From Flaccisagitta enflata (lineage: Eukaryota; Chaetognatha; Sagittoidea; Aphragmophora), in contig OZ231126.1 in assembly GCA_965153355.1 (NCBI GenBank), positions 53,320,001-53,384,000 of the forward strand: a stretch of 64,000 nucleotides of DNA, given 5' to 3'. Under the pieces are notes generated by a model. That model worked only from the letters and a program-made list of their open reading frames with translations. It did not search any database and was not told the DNA's origin. Positions 32,401 to 44,393 of this stretch are shown one piece after another. Made by a program: the position numbers and the translations under genes. The first letter of the stretch is position 1, and each line of letters starts with the position of its first letter.

Positions 32401-34927
32401 AGAAGAAGAAGAAGAAGAAGAAGAAGAAGAAGAAGAAGAAGAAGGAAACAGTTGAGTTGGAGATGGAGATCCACTGTAATCTGGGACAGAAAACGTCTAC
32501 TTTACGTAAACGACCGTAAATATTAAGACATAAAAGTTTGACACAATTACTATCAAACTATCGACCTCACCATCACCACCATCATCACCTAAAATCCCCT
32601 TTTGAGAAGTCACTGACGTTGGCGGGATGAATGGCCCAGAAGTGTCCTTTGCCATTAGCTGCTCTTCCAGCTTTCACGAAGCAGTCATTCAGTGACAAAT
32701 TGTGACGAATGGAATTTCGCCATCCGGGACCGCGGTTCCGGAAATACGCGTAGTTGTCCAAAATCCACTGAAATGATTGAAATGAAAATGATTGAGAAAA
32801 CAAGGCCAAGTAGGCCAATAAGGTGCGCCGTGTGGATTGTCGAACGAATGCGTTACTGACCGACCGACCGACCGACCAACAGACAGACCAACGGACACAG
32901 CCAGTTATAGAGGTGCGTTGGCGCACCTAAAAACAAGGCCAAGTAGGCCAATAGGGTGCGACGTCTGGATCGTCAAACGAATGCGTTACAGACAGACCAA
33001 CCAACCAACCAACCAACCAACGGACAGTTATAGAGGTGCATTGTCGCACCTAAAAACTGTTAAAACTTATCTGTCGTATACTTTTAATGATTTTGCTTCT
33101 TGTTTCAGTGATCCATCTTTTACTCGTTTTCTCTATTCTCTTCATACTTTTTAGTCGCGTGCACGCGACTCTATGACCAGCTCTGTCTGTCGGTCAGTCC
33201 GTCCGTCGGTCCGTCCATCCGTCACGCTTAGGTTTGCTTAGCTTTTCTTTATCGTTTTACGTCATTTTAAGTCATTTTAAGTTATCTCAAAACAATTTAC
33301 ATCTAGTCTTTTAGTCTTTAAGGTCTGTAAGGTGTTGGCCTTGTATTTTTAAGTTTCAATTTTTTTTTCTTTTTCAATTTTTTTAAGGTGCGACAAAGCA
33401 CCTCTATAACTGGCTGTGTCCGTCTGTTGGTCGGTTGGTAACGCATTCGTTCGACGATCCACACGTCGCACCTTATTGGCCTACTTGGCCTTGTTTCTCC
33501 TCTCCTCTCATCTCATCCTATCTTTTTTTTTCATTTCTTTTGTCTCTCCTCGTGCTTTACTTTGTCATTGTTTTTATCTTTGTCTTCTCTTGTTTTTTTT
33601 TTCTTGAATGTTCTTCTGTTCACCTTCTTTTACTACTTTAACTCCACTCAAGATTTTTTCGTACCTGATAGATGTCACTGAGGATGAGTTTTTTCTCGGC
33701 AGAGCTGAGGATGGCCATGGCGATGAGGCCGATGTACGAATGCGCGGGTTTCGGCTCTAAGCCGGCGCTCTCCTGGGCGAAAAACAACGCCGGCCCAAAA
33801 CCCGGCGCCATAAAGGGCAAGAGACCGGCGTTGGGGGGCGGAGGGGCGAACCCCGCGGGGGGCAAACGTCCAATACCCCCGGCGCCACTTCGGGCCAATG
33901 CCCCCAAAAGAAGAGGATGAGACGCGGGGAAGAAAGGAAAAGAAGGAGTTGAAGAGGAGGAGGGGGAAGAGGATGAGAAGAATCGGGATGATTTGGCGGC
34001 AGCTGCAGCGGCCGTTGCTGCAGCGGCGGCGGCGGCGAAAGAGTTGGGATCTGATCTGTGGGACACTGCCCCTGCTGCTGCCGCCGGCGGGGTTGGATTT
34101 ATCGCAGCTGTTACCGGAAACTGCGAAGACGATGTCAAGGCAAACAGCAAGGCGTCGGTCGCCGGCGCCGGAAGGCTCGGAAGCCCGTCCAGCATTTTTG
34201 CGCCATCACGAACGGCGCCGTGGCTTCGACGTCCTTCGGCGTCAGATTGTCGCAGCGCCTGAAGATGAGCGCCATATGCTGCGGCGGCGGCAACCGCGGC
34301 TGAAGAGGATGAGGAAGAGGATGAGGAAGAGGATGGAAAAGGAGGTAAAAGAAAAGGAAACATGGAGGAAAGATAAGAGGAAGCAGAGGAGGAAGAAGAG
34401 GAAGAAGGAGAAGAGGAGGAAGAGGATGGTGGGATCCTCGCCGGGGGTGATTGAGGAGGCGATGAAGCTAGATGCTGCTGCTGATGCTGCCGCTGTGGAG
34501 GGGGCAAAGGCGGTGGTGGTGGTGGTGGGGGCAGTGGCGGCGGGAAAAAAGGGGTGGATTCCTGTCGTGAAGAACCGTGGCTGCTCCTTGACGCTGCGGT
34601 CGCTACAGAGGCCGAATGAGCGCCACCACGAGGAGGAGGAGGAGGAGCATGAAGGAGAGGAGCGTGGAGAAAATCAGATGGCGGAAAATGAGGGTGAGGG
34701 TAAGATGGAGGCAGCGATGGTGAGATCCGCGGATGAGGAGGAGGAGGAGGAGGAGGAGCGAGATGAGAATGTTGATGATGACGAGGAAGAGGTGGCGTCA
34801 AAGATGATAAATCGTGAGAAGGGGGATGAGGTGGTGGTGGATGAGATGGTGGCCGAGAAAGAGTTGGAGGAGGAGGAGGAGGAGGCGAAGCGGAGGTTGG
34901 CGAGGGGGGGAAATATTTCCTCGACAT
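29873..34927 (-). CDS. foxQ2: FoxQ2-like forkhead transcription factor, three exons, about 1224 residues
   Basis: Forkhead DNA-binding regulator. FoxQ2 genes act in anterior/apical patterning of many invertebrates. Exons 34927-33665, 32767-32589 and 32105-29873 total 3675 nt and stay in frame. The forkhead begins at about residue 393 ([15 protein letters not shown], exon 1) and continues [20 protein letters not shown] and [15 protein letters not shown] (exon 2). It ends [19 protein letters not shown] across the exon 2/3 junction. The [17 protein letters not shown] segment and the [13 protein letters not shown] end are FoxQ2 hallmarks. Low-complexity Pro, Ser, Ala, Gln and Glu regions flank it. 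The extreme C terminus, FSVDRLLGL at about 1213, looks like an EH1 Groucho-binding motif, and [10 protein letters not shown] upstream is a weaker candidate. The protein is much longer than usual FoxQ2 proteins. The plus-strand frame over exon 1 is a shadow. Confidence 0.85.
32133..32265 (+). mobile_element. Hairpin element, subfamily A, in FoxQ2 intron 2
   Basis: CAAAGCCAAGTAGGCC start, 5' motif AGGTGCGAC, GACC core, hairpin AGGTGCTTTGTCGCACCT, AAAAA. Right arm GTCGCACCT complements the 5' motif exactly. About 133 bp. Confidence 0.87.
32280..32450. repeat. (GAA)n array in FoxQ2 intron 2
   Basis: Purine-only triplet array of about 170 bp. Confidence 0.96.
32589..32767 (-). CDS. foxQ2: FoxQ2-like exon 2 (recognition helix)
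   Basis: Acceptor ATTTCAG|TGG, donor TTTTAG|GTGATG. 59 codons plus two bases carrying the core forkhead ([15 protein letters not shown]). Confidence 0.92.
32798..32933 (+). mobile_element. Hairpin element, subfamily A, in FoxQ2 intron 1
   Basis: 5' motif AGGTGCGCC and right hairpin arm GGCGCACCT: both ends carry the same A-to-C change relative to the copy at 32133. Confidence 0.88.
32932..33056 (+). mobile_element. Hairpin element, subfamily A, tandem with the previous copy
   Basis: Starts directly where the previous element's A-run ends. 5' motif GGGTGCGAC, right arm GTCGCACCT, core mainly AACC. Confidence 0.87.
33147..33347 (-). mobile_element. Hairpin element, subfamily B, in FoxQ2 intron 1
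   Basis: TTTTTAG plus palindrome GTCGCGTGCACGCGAC (33153-33170), GTCCGTCC core, repeated GTCATTTTAAG motifs and GGTGTTGGCCTTGT end. About 200 bp; a good type copy for B. Confidence 0.83.
33381..33496 (-). mobile_element. Hairpin element, subfamily A, in FoxQ2 intron 1
   Basis: AAGGTGCGACAAAGCACCT end, TTGGTCGGTTGG core, ACGTCGCACCTTATTGGCC and CTTGGCCTTGTT end. 116 bp. Confidence 0.87.
33665..34927 (-). CDS. foxQ2: FoxQ2-like exon 1
   Basis: 421 codons from ATG ([10 protein letters not shown]) to donor CAG|GTACGA, phase 0. A Pro/Ser/Ala-rich N terminus is followed by the first 29 residues of the forkhead ending SDIYQ. Confidence 0.85.
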
Positions 34928-35319
34928 TCTTTTTTTTTTCGATTTTTAAGACTAGGGTCTTAGCAATGGGTAAGTTTTTCTCAGATGTGCTAAATGATAG
35001 ATCCTAGTTCGTTTTGTTTAATCGCGGTTTATATCTGTGACCTGTCGATTATCAGTTTAAATCACTGTGAACGGTCAATTACATCAGTGTTTTAATCCTC
35101 GAAGGGGTTGAGCTTATCTTTCTCTCTCCTTCCTCACGATCCGATATCTCTTCACAATCACACGAGTCCACCAAAATCTCTTTCCGGAATCTTAGTTTTG
35201 TATCGAATCTTTGAGTGAATCTCATTTCCCACAAATTAACGCGGATGGAAATTCGAATGGATGACGATGAAGGGATAGCTACAATTTCTCCGAGCATCGA
35301 ACGTTCTCCCTCTTCGTTC

Positions 35320-35672
<353 letters not shown>

Positions 35673-35751
35673 GGGGCGTAAAATTTCGAGCTAACGTGTT
35701 GTCTGTGAAAAAATATGCATAGGATAAAGCATAGAGCAATAGGAATTAGGT

Positions 35752-35800
35752 GCAGTGGAACCCCGCTTAAACGGAGCCTTGGTTTGTGGAAATTTTCGGA
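35752..35800. mobile_element. Pogo-type terminal repeat fragment
   Basis: GCAGTGGAACCCCGCTTAAAC; no partner end was found nearby. Confidence 0.4.
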
Positions 35801-36086
35801 CATTTGGCGTAGAAAACTCGCAAAAGAGCTAAGACAAGTGGACCCATATCCCTGGCTATACCAACTATTCACCTTGAGAGCCCTCATTGACTAATGTTGA
35901 AGCACACACGCAACATTGACCGACATGGTGATGTATATTTTTCAGTTTGGGTATAGTGAGGGAAATTGTTCCACCTGTCATGAACATAATCTGAAATGTC
36001 AAATATGTCTGTAATGCCACTGATGGCAAAACGAAAAGACGTCGACACTTCGGCAAATTACGCGCTTTCAGCTTAAATGACCAACC

Positions 36087-36370
<284 letters not shown>

Positions 36371-36390
36371 TTGAAAAAAAGAAAAACATA

Positions 36391-36458
36391 CAGTGGAAAC
36401 CTGGATGTTAAATCAGAAATGTCGTTAAATCAGGTGACGAAAAAGCGGTAGTCCACTG
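36391..36458. mobile_element. Very short pogo-like MITE (68 bp), TA flanks
   Basis: CAGTGGAAACC... and ...GGTAGTCCACTG, flanked by TA (36389-36390, 36459-36460). The interior has duplicated GTTAAATCAG. Confidence 0.65.
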
Positions 36459-36580
36459 TATGAAGTCATTTGAACGACAACGGAAAAGCCGTTTATGATT
36501 CTGACGCTCAAACAATACTAAGTTTCCAGCATATCAAGAAATGCCAAATAGATGCGTCCTCTGCGTCCTCGATATAGGTA

Positions 36581-37157
36581 CAGTAGATGTCGTCTCGCCT
36601 TGGAAATACCGGAGAATTCATAACAGTAAAACGATTGAACTTATAAGACTGATATTTGAAATATAATCAAATAAAAGGATGCTTTATTACCTATGGATGA
36701 TGGTTGCTATGGAAACACATTTCCATGTATTTACGCTTAAGTATCAATATCTTGAGAAATTTTTTGAGGGAACATTGTTTAAAATGAAATTTACAACAAC
36801 TTTCCCACAATTTGTTCTATAAGAATATTGCTTATTTGGCGGTTGCTAGGGAGCATCACAGGGCTGTAACACATAGTTACGCTCTCTAGCAACGGCTAAA
36901 CTAGCGATATTCTTACACAACATATAGCGGAAAAGTTATAGCAAATTCTATCTTAAACAATGTTCCCTCAAAAAATTTCTCAAAATATTGATACTTTAGC
37001 ATAAATGCATGGAAATGTATTTCCATGGCAACCAACATTCATGGGCAATAATAAATCATCCTTTTATTAGTTTGTATTTCTAATATCAGTCTCCTAAGTA
37101 TATTCGTCCTCCGGAAATGAATTCCCCCATATTTCCAAGTCTAGACAACATCAACTG
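36581..37157. mobile_element. Long-arm palindromic MITE, second copy (577 bp), TA flanks
   Basis: Same family as 20085-20647: GGTTGCTATGGAAACACATT, TGAGAAATTTTTTGAGGGAAC, central GGTTGCTAGG and mirrored arms, ends CAGTAGATG / CATCAACTG with TA outside. More decayed than the first copy. Confidence 0.85.
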
Positions 37158-37159
37158 TA

Positions 37160-37600
37160 TACAAACAAGATATTTCAACAGATATCTTAAAAGATACTGA
37201 ATTTGAAACAATAAGATATATCTAAATGAAGTGATCTGTATAGATATTAGATATGTACCACCTCCTCCCAAACCACCTCCCCGCCTCCAACCAACCATAG
37301 AAATATGAGTTAATTGATACAAAGATATAAGATAAAAGATATGACACTAACAATGTCGGATATGAGATGCGACATATGGGATATCAGATGTGACTTTTGC
37401 ATAAATCAAGATTCATACAAGATTCATACAAGATTCATACAATGAATACTTGTCGTTGTGAGAAGAACGATTGGAGATGAAGAAATAAAGGGGAGACCTA
37501 AAAGAATCATGTTTTCAGAAACTAGCATTCCCGACGGACACATTCTTCTATAGAGATATGAGGACACATCAAAAAAAAAAAAAGCTATAGTTCATGCCAT
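37160..37600. other. No gene seen
   Basis: AT-rich with repeated AGATAT and triplicated CAAGATTCATA motifs near 37407-37440. Confidence 0.5.
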
Positions 37601-37639
37601 GCCAATATGACAAGTTGTTGTTGACGTGAAACTGCAAAC

Positions 37640-37785
37640 GCTCATATTCATGATGTTGTCGTTGCTTTTGTCGGTGTTGTTATTACTGTTGTCGTCGATG
37701 ATGTTGCTTTTGTTGGTTCGTATGCAATTTTTTTGTTTTGTTTTGTTTATTTTTTTGTTTTTTTTTATTTTGTTGTTGTTGTTGC

Positions 37786-37855
<70 letters not shown>

Positions 37856-37865
37856 ATTGTTGCTG
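37640..37865. repeat. (GTT)n array
   Basis: Degenerate then perfect GTT units (37770-37855). Confidence 0.94.
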
Positions 37866-38959
37866 CTTTGTCGTTGTTTAGTTTCCCATAGCCCTTCTGT
37901 CACGTAATATCTGTATCTACCCCCCATTACGACATTCTATGGTAACATACGTGATATTTCTTTGTTTCTCCCCGAACATCACCTGACTAAATTTCATTTT
38001 CGTTTCCTTCCGCAGCCCCCCCCCCCCCCCTCAACAGCCCCCTCAACAGCCGCCCCCCCCTCAACAGCCCCCTCCCGCTCACTACTTTTCTAAAGGCCCC
38101 CATTTTCTTATTAACCCTTCTCGATTCCCTCGCCCCCCGTGTCGTGGCGCGAGTTGTCACTTGTTTGTGAAACAATTTTAGTTAAAACAAGAAAAAAATG
38201 CTTGAATTTTTTTTTTAAAGAGAAAGAAAAGAATGAAAGAAAAAAAGAAAAGATGAGACGGCAGAACAAAAGAGATCGAAAGAGAGATAAACGCTGAAAA
38301 TTGGCCGTGATACAAACGTTTAACTAAGCAATACCAAACTCGGTCAAAGTAGATACATATATTTTGCGAACGAAATTGAATCATCAGTTAGGTCAGTTCG
38401 TCTGTTTTAAATCTCTCTTTTAAATCTCGCCATTACACATACACGAATCATGAGATAGTGTAACAATGTGTCATATTGTATAATATGATAGTGTATAATA
38501 TGAAAAGATAAAATGTCAGAGGTGCTCTATGACGCATTCGATCCGATGGACCGATTTCTTCATGATTAGGCTGACCAAAAACTTGAATTGGGACAATTCA
38601 ATGCACATTGATGGATCACGTATCTATGATGGTTCACAAGTTGTGTCCTTGTAGCGACAAACGGTCGTGCGTGTGATTTGGTACGACTTGAGCATAGAGA
38701 GTAATTTTCTATCGATATGTATGATGTATCTATGTGTATGTATCTATTTGCAAGTTTTAAAATCCAAACTCGTGCTCATTACGGATATCAGAAGGAATCA
38801 TGCTTTGATGTCGCATCGCTTCAAGAATCGGTAATTTTTAGTTTATTCAAAAAACCTCGTAAGAATAAATGACAATCGTCATTGTATCATCATCTGCATG
38901 TCAAATCCTTTTGTCTTCGATTGACCTGTTGGCCGATGCCACTTCCACTTCTTCATCCT

Positions 38960-39298
38960 TCCTTCTCTCACTCTCTCATCTACCTTTTTTTCTTTTTCTT
39001 CTTTTTCCTTTTCCTTTTCTCTTTTATGTTTCTTTTTCTTTTTTCCATTGCTTGCTTACTTGCTTGCTTCTTCGTTTTCATTTTCATTTTCTTATTCTTT
39101 TTTTTTCTTTCTTTCTCATCTTGTTACACTTCTTTTCTCTCTTTCTAATTTTTCTTCTTCTTCTTCTTCTTCTTCTTCTTCTTCTTCTTCTTCTTCTTCT
39201 TCTTCTTCTTCTTCTTCTTCTTCTTCTTCTTCTTCTCCTTCTTCTTCTTCTTCTTCTTCTTCTTCTTCTTCTTCTTCTTTCTCTTCTTCTTTTTCCAT
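38960..39298. repeat. Pyrimidine-rich region with (CTT)n
   Basis: TTTTC-rich lead-in, then about 130 bp of CTT units (39150-39290). Confidence 0.94.
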
Positions 39299-39299
39299 G

Positions 39300-41350
39300 T
39301 CGGAAGGAGTAAAGGCAAAAATTTCCCCCTCCTCTTCTTCCTGTTTTCCTCATTTGTCACCAATTTTAGAAATGTTTTGCAAATGTTTCAAAAATAGTTT
39401 CTTGCGCCAATCGTGAAAGAGACGCGATTTTTGCGACGATATGACGAACAAAAATTCTTCTTTCTCACTTCATTTCTACATTTTGATGTCTTGACATTGA
39501 ATTTTTGGTAGGGGTGAGTGTGTTCCTTCTTTCACTCTTACCACTGAACGTTCTTGAGGTCGTTTGTTTTTGTTAGATCTGTATCTGTGAATGTACTATC
39601 TTCCAAAAAAAAAAATCTTTCAGCACATTTTGAACAATTACTTTTCAACGATTCATCCAATTTCAAAAAAATTGGTGACCAAATTGAAGCCCTTCAAATT
39701 TCCGAGCTAGTCGTGCAAACCGCATCCCTCTAACCTAATTGGTTAAGAAGTTATGACGCACTGAAAATTACCATAGAATTTGCTACCCAAGCTAGATAAG
39801 TCATGAAATTGATAAAATGAAATTTAATGAAAATTTTTGCTTTAATATTTTCAATAAAACTACCAACAACCATATTTTGCATGAATTGACTTGCATATGC
39901 CAGTTTTAAATTTCAATCCTTTATTTTACAGCTGAAAAAATGTGCCAAATACAACAAAAAACTCATTTTGTCAAGGGACCATGGCTCATTGAAAATTTTA
40001 AATTTGCATAGAAAATCAAAATATCAAGAAAACAAAAACATAGCGCGATTCCTAAAAGATCAACTGAGGGCGCTATGTTCTTATTTTAATGATATTTGGA
40101 TTTTTTATGCAAATTTAAAATTTTCAGTGAGCAGTTACTGGCATAATTGTCACTATTCTATTCACTTTTTAGTCTCATCAGAATTGAATATTTTTCAATC
40201 GTTTTGCATATTTGTCCTTTGTCGGTGACAGATGAGTTTCCTCATGTAAGTTTACAATTCAAACTACAAAGAAATAAACACAAGCATTGACCTAAGCAAA
40301 AATAGTAACATGAATGGTAACTTAGTTCTCTGGGTAAATTCCTCTTACTTAAATTTCAGTGCGTCTCATCAGTGACTCTTGATGCCGCTTTCGAAAAATT
40401 GGTTGTTAGATAAACATGATATCTTCTAGCAAAGAAATCTCGCAAAGAAGCGTCGTGACTTCTCATCGTTGTCATTTTTAATTTTTTTACTCTGAAACCT
40501 CAGACAGTGAAAGACGGCGCATAGCGGAAACTCATGGAGGAGGGTGAAACCTCTTTGAGGTTCTTTGCGTTTCCAGGTCCGATCAATATTCTTGAGTTCC
40601 TGGCGTTCGCCAAAATTAAATTCTGAGTCCGGCAAAGGAAAAGTCCAATGTATCTCATTTAAAGTAAAAAGATTTCTTCTGGCAGGATTCTTGATTTGAC
40701 TTCTTTTATGGTAGTCGTTTCTTTTCAAACAATCATAACTCATTTGTTTTTTGATGAATCAACGAAAAATCGGTGACCAAAATGTAGAGTTTTTCAATGG
40801 GCATCTTTTCCTTTTTTACACCAACAAAACTGGTTCAGCTGTTTAAAAGTTACAGTCAATCAAAGATTGAAAAGGGAAAAAATGTGTGAGTGCTCAAAAT
40901 GCTTGGAATACTATCACTCCAAAAGTGCCTCGAGAGGCCCTAAAAATCACTTCCCCGGCAAATGGCGGCCAAAATTAGATCAAGATAAGCTCACATTAAA
41001 AATTGATTACTTGGCAATTAAATGATATAGGTTTTTTAGTTGATGAATAAAATGAATTCGGAGGTTGAAAGATTTTTTTTTTTGAAGATAGTAAAAACGA
41101 ACATACACTATACGCAGGTCAGCTTCATCAATACTGATACATGATGCATTGCACTTGACTTAATAAGCATTGCTCAAGCACCGATCGTAGTTATCCTCCT
41201 GGGTGTAATGTTTTCCTTTGCAAAAAAGAAAAGAAAAGAAAAGAAAACAAAACCCTTCAAACACACCGTTGCTCATGCCTAATTTTGGCGAGAAAACCTT
41301 GTTAGGGTAAAGTTGTTACTTGGATAAAATTAAGAATACACGTCTACTCA
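39300..41350. other. AT-rich region, one internal hairpin, no gene
   Basis: Contains an imperfect palindrome at about 39985-40131 whose loop has ATAGCGC/GCGCTAT and whose arms read GAAAATTTTAAATTTGCATA. The 40426-40743 minus frame has no recognisable domain. Confidence 0.5.
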
Positions 41351-41352
41351 GT

Positions 41353-41543
41353 ACAAAAGTCGCGTGTGGGTGGGTAGGAGCAGTGGTTAGGTAGGCCAAC
41401 CAAGCGCTTGCTCAAGTAGTGAAGCAAAAATCCCGGCTAAGCGCTGAAAAACAAAAGTGATAAAGAGGGATGGACGGACAGACGGACAAACAGACAGACC
41501 GACAAACATAGCGGTTAACAGAGTCGCGTGCACGCAACTAAAA
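41353..41543 (+). mobile_element. Hairpin element, subfamily B
   Basis: AAAAGTCGCGTGTGGGTGGG start, GGACGGACAGACGG core, hairpin AGTCGCGTGCACGCAACT, AAAA. Confidence 0.78.
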
Positions 41544-41733
41544 TTTGTTGGTGATTTCATTGCCATGCATCGTGGTATCATGGGGGCTTGTTTCAATTAG
41601 ATGTAACTCTTAGCTGAATTGACTATCCCGGTCAATGCCAGGAGTCAGCGCTAACCTTCATCCCCTAACCTAATAGCATAAATGAAAAAAAGATTTTTTA
41701 AAGAGTAAGACGAAAGTCTTGTTTTCTGCATAG

Positions 41734-42299
41734 AAATTAGTTATCCAAAGGTATATGAGTGGAAGCATATACTATGCATATACTGTGCGAGTGGAAGCGA
41801 CAATACGAATCCTTGGCTTCAGCCACAGGACCGACGCGCGCATTCACGACGTCAAGGGTCTGCTAATGGTCGGCAGCCCTCGGCGTCACGTCAACAATCG
41901 CGTCAACCGCATCAACCTCGTCAAGCGCCTCGTCAACGACAGAGCGATTCGAGTAGACAGACGTACATCGGAAAAAAGGTCATGACGGGTGAACTTTCAT
42001 GGGGAGGGGTCGAGCTGCTCTCCCATCGTTACATTGGGAACGTCAACAGCAACGTGACAGCATCCATGATAGAGAGTGATCTCAAATCGAGAGGCGTCGA
42101 CGTCGTCAAATTGGAAGAAAATGTCATAACGAAACATTCACGTTTTAAGTCATTCAAATTGACTGTGAAACGTGATGACGAAGAAAAAGTGGACGACCGT
42201 GGGTTCTGGCCAATGTACGTGCTGTGCAGGCCATGGTACAATCCACGGCAGCCTCGTGGTGATCGAGACGGCGCCGGTGCGGTGACACCAGTGCCGTGA
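41734..42299 (+). pseudogene. LINE ORF1 fragment, copy 1
   Basis: Frame through an Arg/Gln/Ser-rich linker into VMTGELSWGGVELLSHRYIG and a compact alpha/beta segment (SRFKSFKLTVKRDDEEKV, GFWPMYVLCRPWY). It resembles the RRM-like nucleic-acid-binding ORF1 domain found before an endonuclease ORF in CR1/L2-like LINEs. It lacks its own start. The stop TGA overlaps the ATG of ORF2. Confidence 0.65.
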
Positions 42300-42712
42300 T
42301 GGCCTCACGGAAAACTATAAGCTCGCAGAACATCAACGGTTTTGCGAGGAACGAATCATTTATAAAAGGATTATGCGACCAATATCCGGACTCAATCAGA
42401 GGATTCCAGGAGCACTGGATGCGACCTCCATTCAAAAAACACAAAGGGGTAAATAAACTTCGCAATGTTCATGAAAAATTTGATGGTTGGGGCACTTCAG
42501 CCATGCGTGAAAAAATGCAAAGTGAGGTAAGACTGGGACGTCCATTTGGTGGAACAGGTTTTATATGGAACAAAAAATATTCTATTGCTATACGTCCACG
42601 ACTAGAATATAAACATGAACGAGTGACGGTACTTGAATTAAATGCAACTTGTAAATATAGAGGGGTATCGCAGACTATGAAAGATATTTCATCAATCATT
42701 CTTATTTCATAA
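42299..42712 (+). pseudogene. LINE ORF2 endonuclease, N-terminal half, copy 1
   Basis: MASRKTISSQNINGF and FQEHWM carry the catalytic Asn and Glu motifs of APE-type endonucleases. The GRPFGGTGFIW stretch also fits. Homology stops at about ELNATCK (around 42655), where non-coding sequence begins, so the domain is cut in half. Confidence 0.78.
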
Positions 42713-43000
42713 AAGTTCCAGCGTGGAACTTATGAGCAAGATTTCTTTCACGTATGCAGATAATTGTTGAGGTTCAAAGTATACAGAAATTTCCCGAGGA
42801 TAGATTTGGAGAGAATGTGCTTCTCACTCTTTCTTGTCCCGTCGTTGGATTAACTCTGTTCTTAGTAGTTGAATAAAAGGTATCAAGAAATTAATAAGTG
42901 TATTACTTTGAAGGTTTCATTGGTAGAAGCTACGAAGCAGTCATGCTAAAACATAGCAAGTCTTTGATTGGAAAACAAAGAATTGCCATGTTTTACATGG

Positions 43001-43042
43001 TGGCAGCGGTGGGATTCGAACCCACGCCTCCGAAGAGACTGG
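43001..43042 (-). tRNA. 3' half of a tRNA-Leu with encoded CCA (partial)
   Basis: The minus strand gives the 3' anticodon-stem strand (CCAG), the long variable arm CTCTTCGGAGGCG, T arm TGGGTTCGAATCCCA and acceptor strand CCGCTGCCA, as in eukaryotic tRNA-Leu. The genome then continues CCA-TGTAAAACATGG, so a CCA tail is present next to the discriminator base. The 5' half is absent. It abuts the LINE-derived fragment. A retroposed tRNA 3' fragment is more likely than a functional gene. Confidence 0.75.
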
Positions 43043-43049
43043 CCAATAA

Positions 43050-43494
<445 letters not shown>

Positions 43495-44393
43495 CAGCTT
43501 GTCCGTATGTCACAGTCAGTCTTTCTATAAATGTCATCAGTCTGTTCAGTCTGTGACAGGCCATGCGTACATTGGTTTATGGCATACATTCATTCCTCAC
43601 AGTCACAATCGGCCAACACAGACAAAACAACTTGCCAACGCAGCTAAGCAAACTTCACAATCGGTCATTACAGACAACAGGATGGTCAACGGTCGCTAAG
43701 GAGGCCCAATGCCAAACCTGCATTTGTCAATTGAAGGAAAAATTGCTGTGTACGCTTTAAGCTATACCACCTTCATATTTTCACTCCGTGGTTAATCATT
43801 GACAGTTTCAATCTTTCTTTATCTAAATTGGATAAAAATCTAAAGGTTTAGAAATGAATAGAAATCTTATAATTTTATGTCCTTAAGATATACATCAACA
43901 ATTTCAGGATACTTTTAGGAGAACAGTATCACTAGTAATTTCCTTTCCTTATAGACAGACTATCCCGCCCGCAACACTGGACGGACGGACCAATGGACGG
44001 ACCAACAAGGGTTGCATGTTTTCAACCAGAAACAACGCCCAGCACTCAGCAGTGACAATCCGGCTGAGCTAGTGTGCGGCAGGAAACAAAAAGACACCCT
44101 TAAAGGCGTCGCTATGTAGGCGGGGCTCCACTGTAACCAACCCCCGCTTGTTCAACAAAATCAATCCCAAGCCCATTTGTCCATCTGTCCGTCCACAAAT
44201 AAAAATCTAAAGTCTTGAGAATGAATTTTCAAAAATAGAAAAAAAAATTGTCATCGGTCTGTCTGTAAGTTTGTGTTCCTCCCTCATTTTTGACCTAAAC
44301 ATGACGCAGGCTTCCTTCTCCTGCCGTGTCATTCGGTCCTGACCTGGTCTTGGTACCACACTTACGGGAAGTGGTGTCCGATATAAAAATGTT

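Larger units (their letters stand above)
41726..42996 (+). mobile_element. LINE-derived fragment copy 1 (ORF1 part and 5' half of endonuclease)
   Basis: About 1.27 kb that appears identical to 50533-51803 (constant offset 8807). It contains the C-terminal part of ORF1, a TGATG overlap, the first half of an APE-type endonuclease and a 343-bp non-coding tail ending in a 38-bp sequence that is an inverted repeat in copy 2. It starts just inside the position of the left inverted repeat. No reverse transcriptase is present. Confidence 0.85.

Noticed and set aside
33898-35007. 369-codon plus-strand frame rich in Lys, Glu and Arg
   Set aside because: Antisense to FoxQ2 exon 1, which has the forkhead in its frame; composition is the complement of Pro/Ser codons.
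39116-39363. Glu-, Lys- and Arg-only frames over (CTT)n
   Set aside because: Microsatellite by-products on the minus strand.
43001-43042. A functional tRNA-Leu gene
   Set aside because: Only the 3' half is present, without D arm or anticodon loop, and CCA is encoded.
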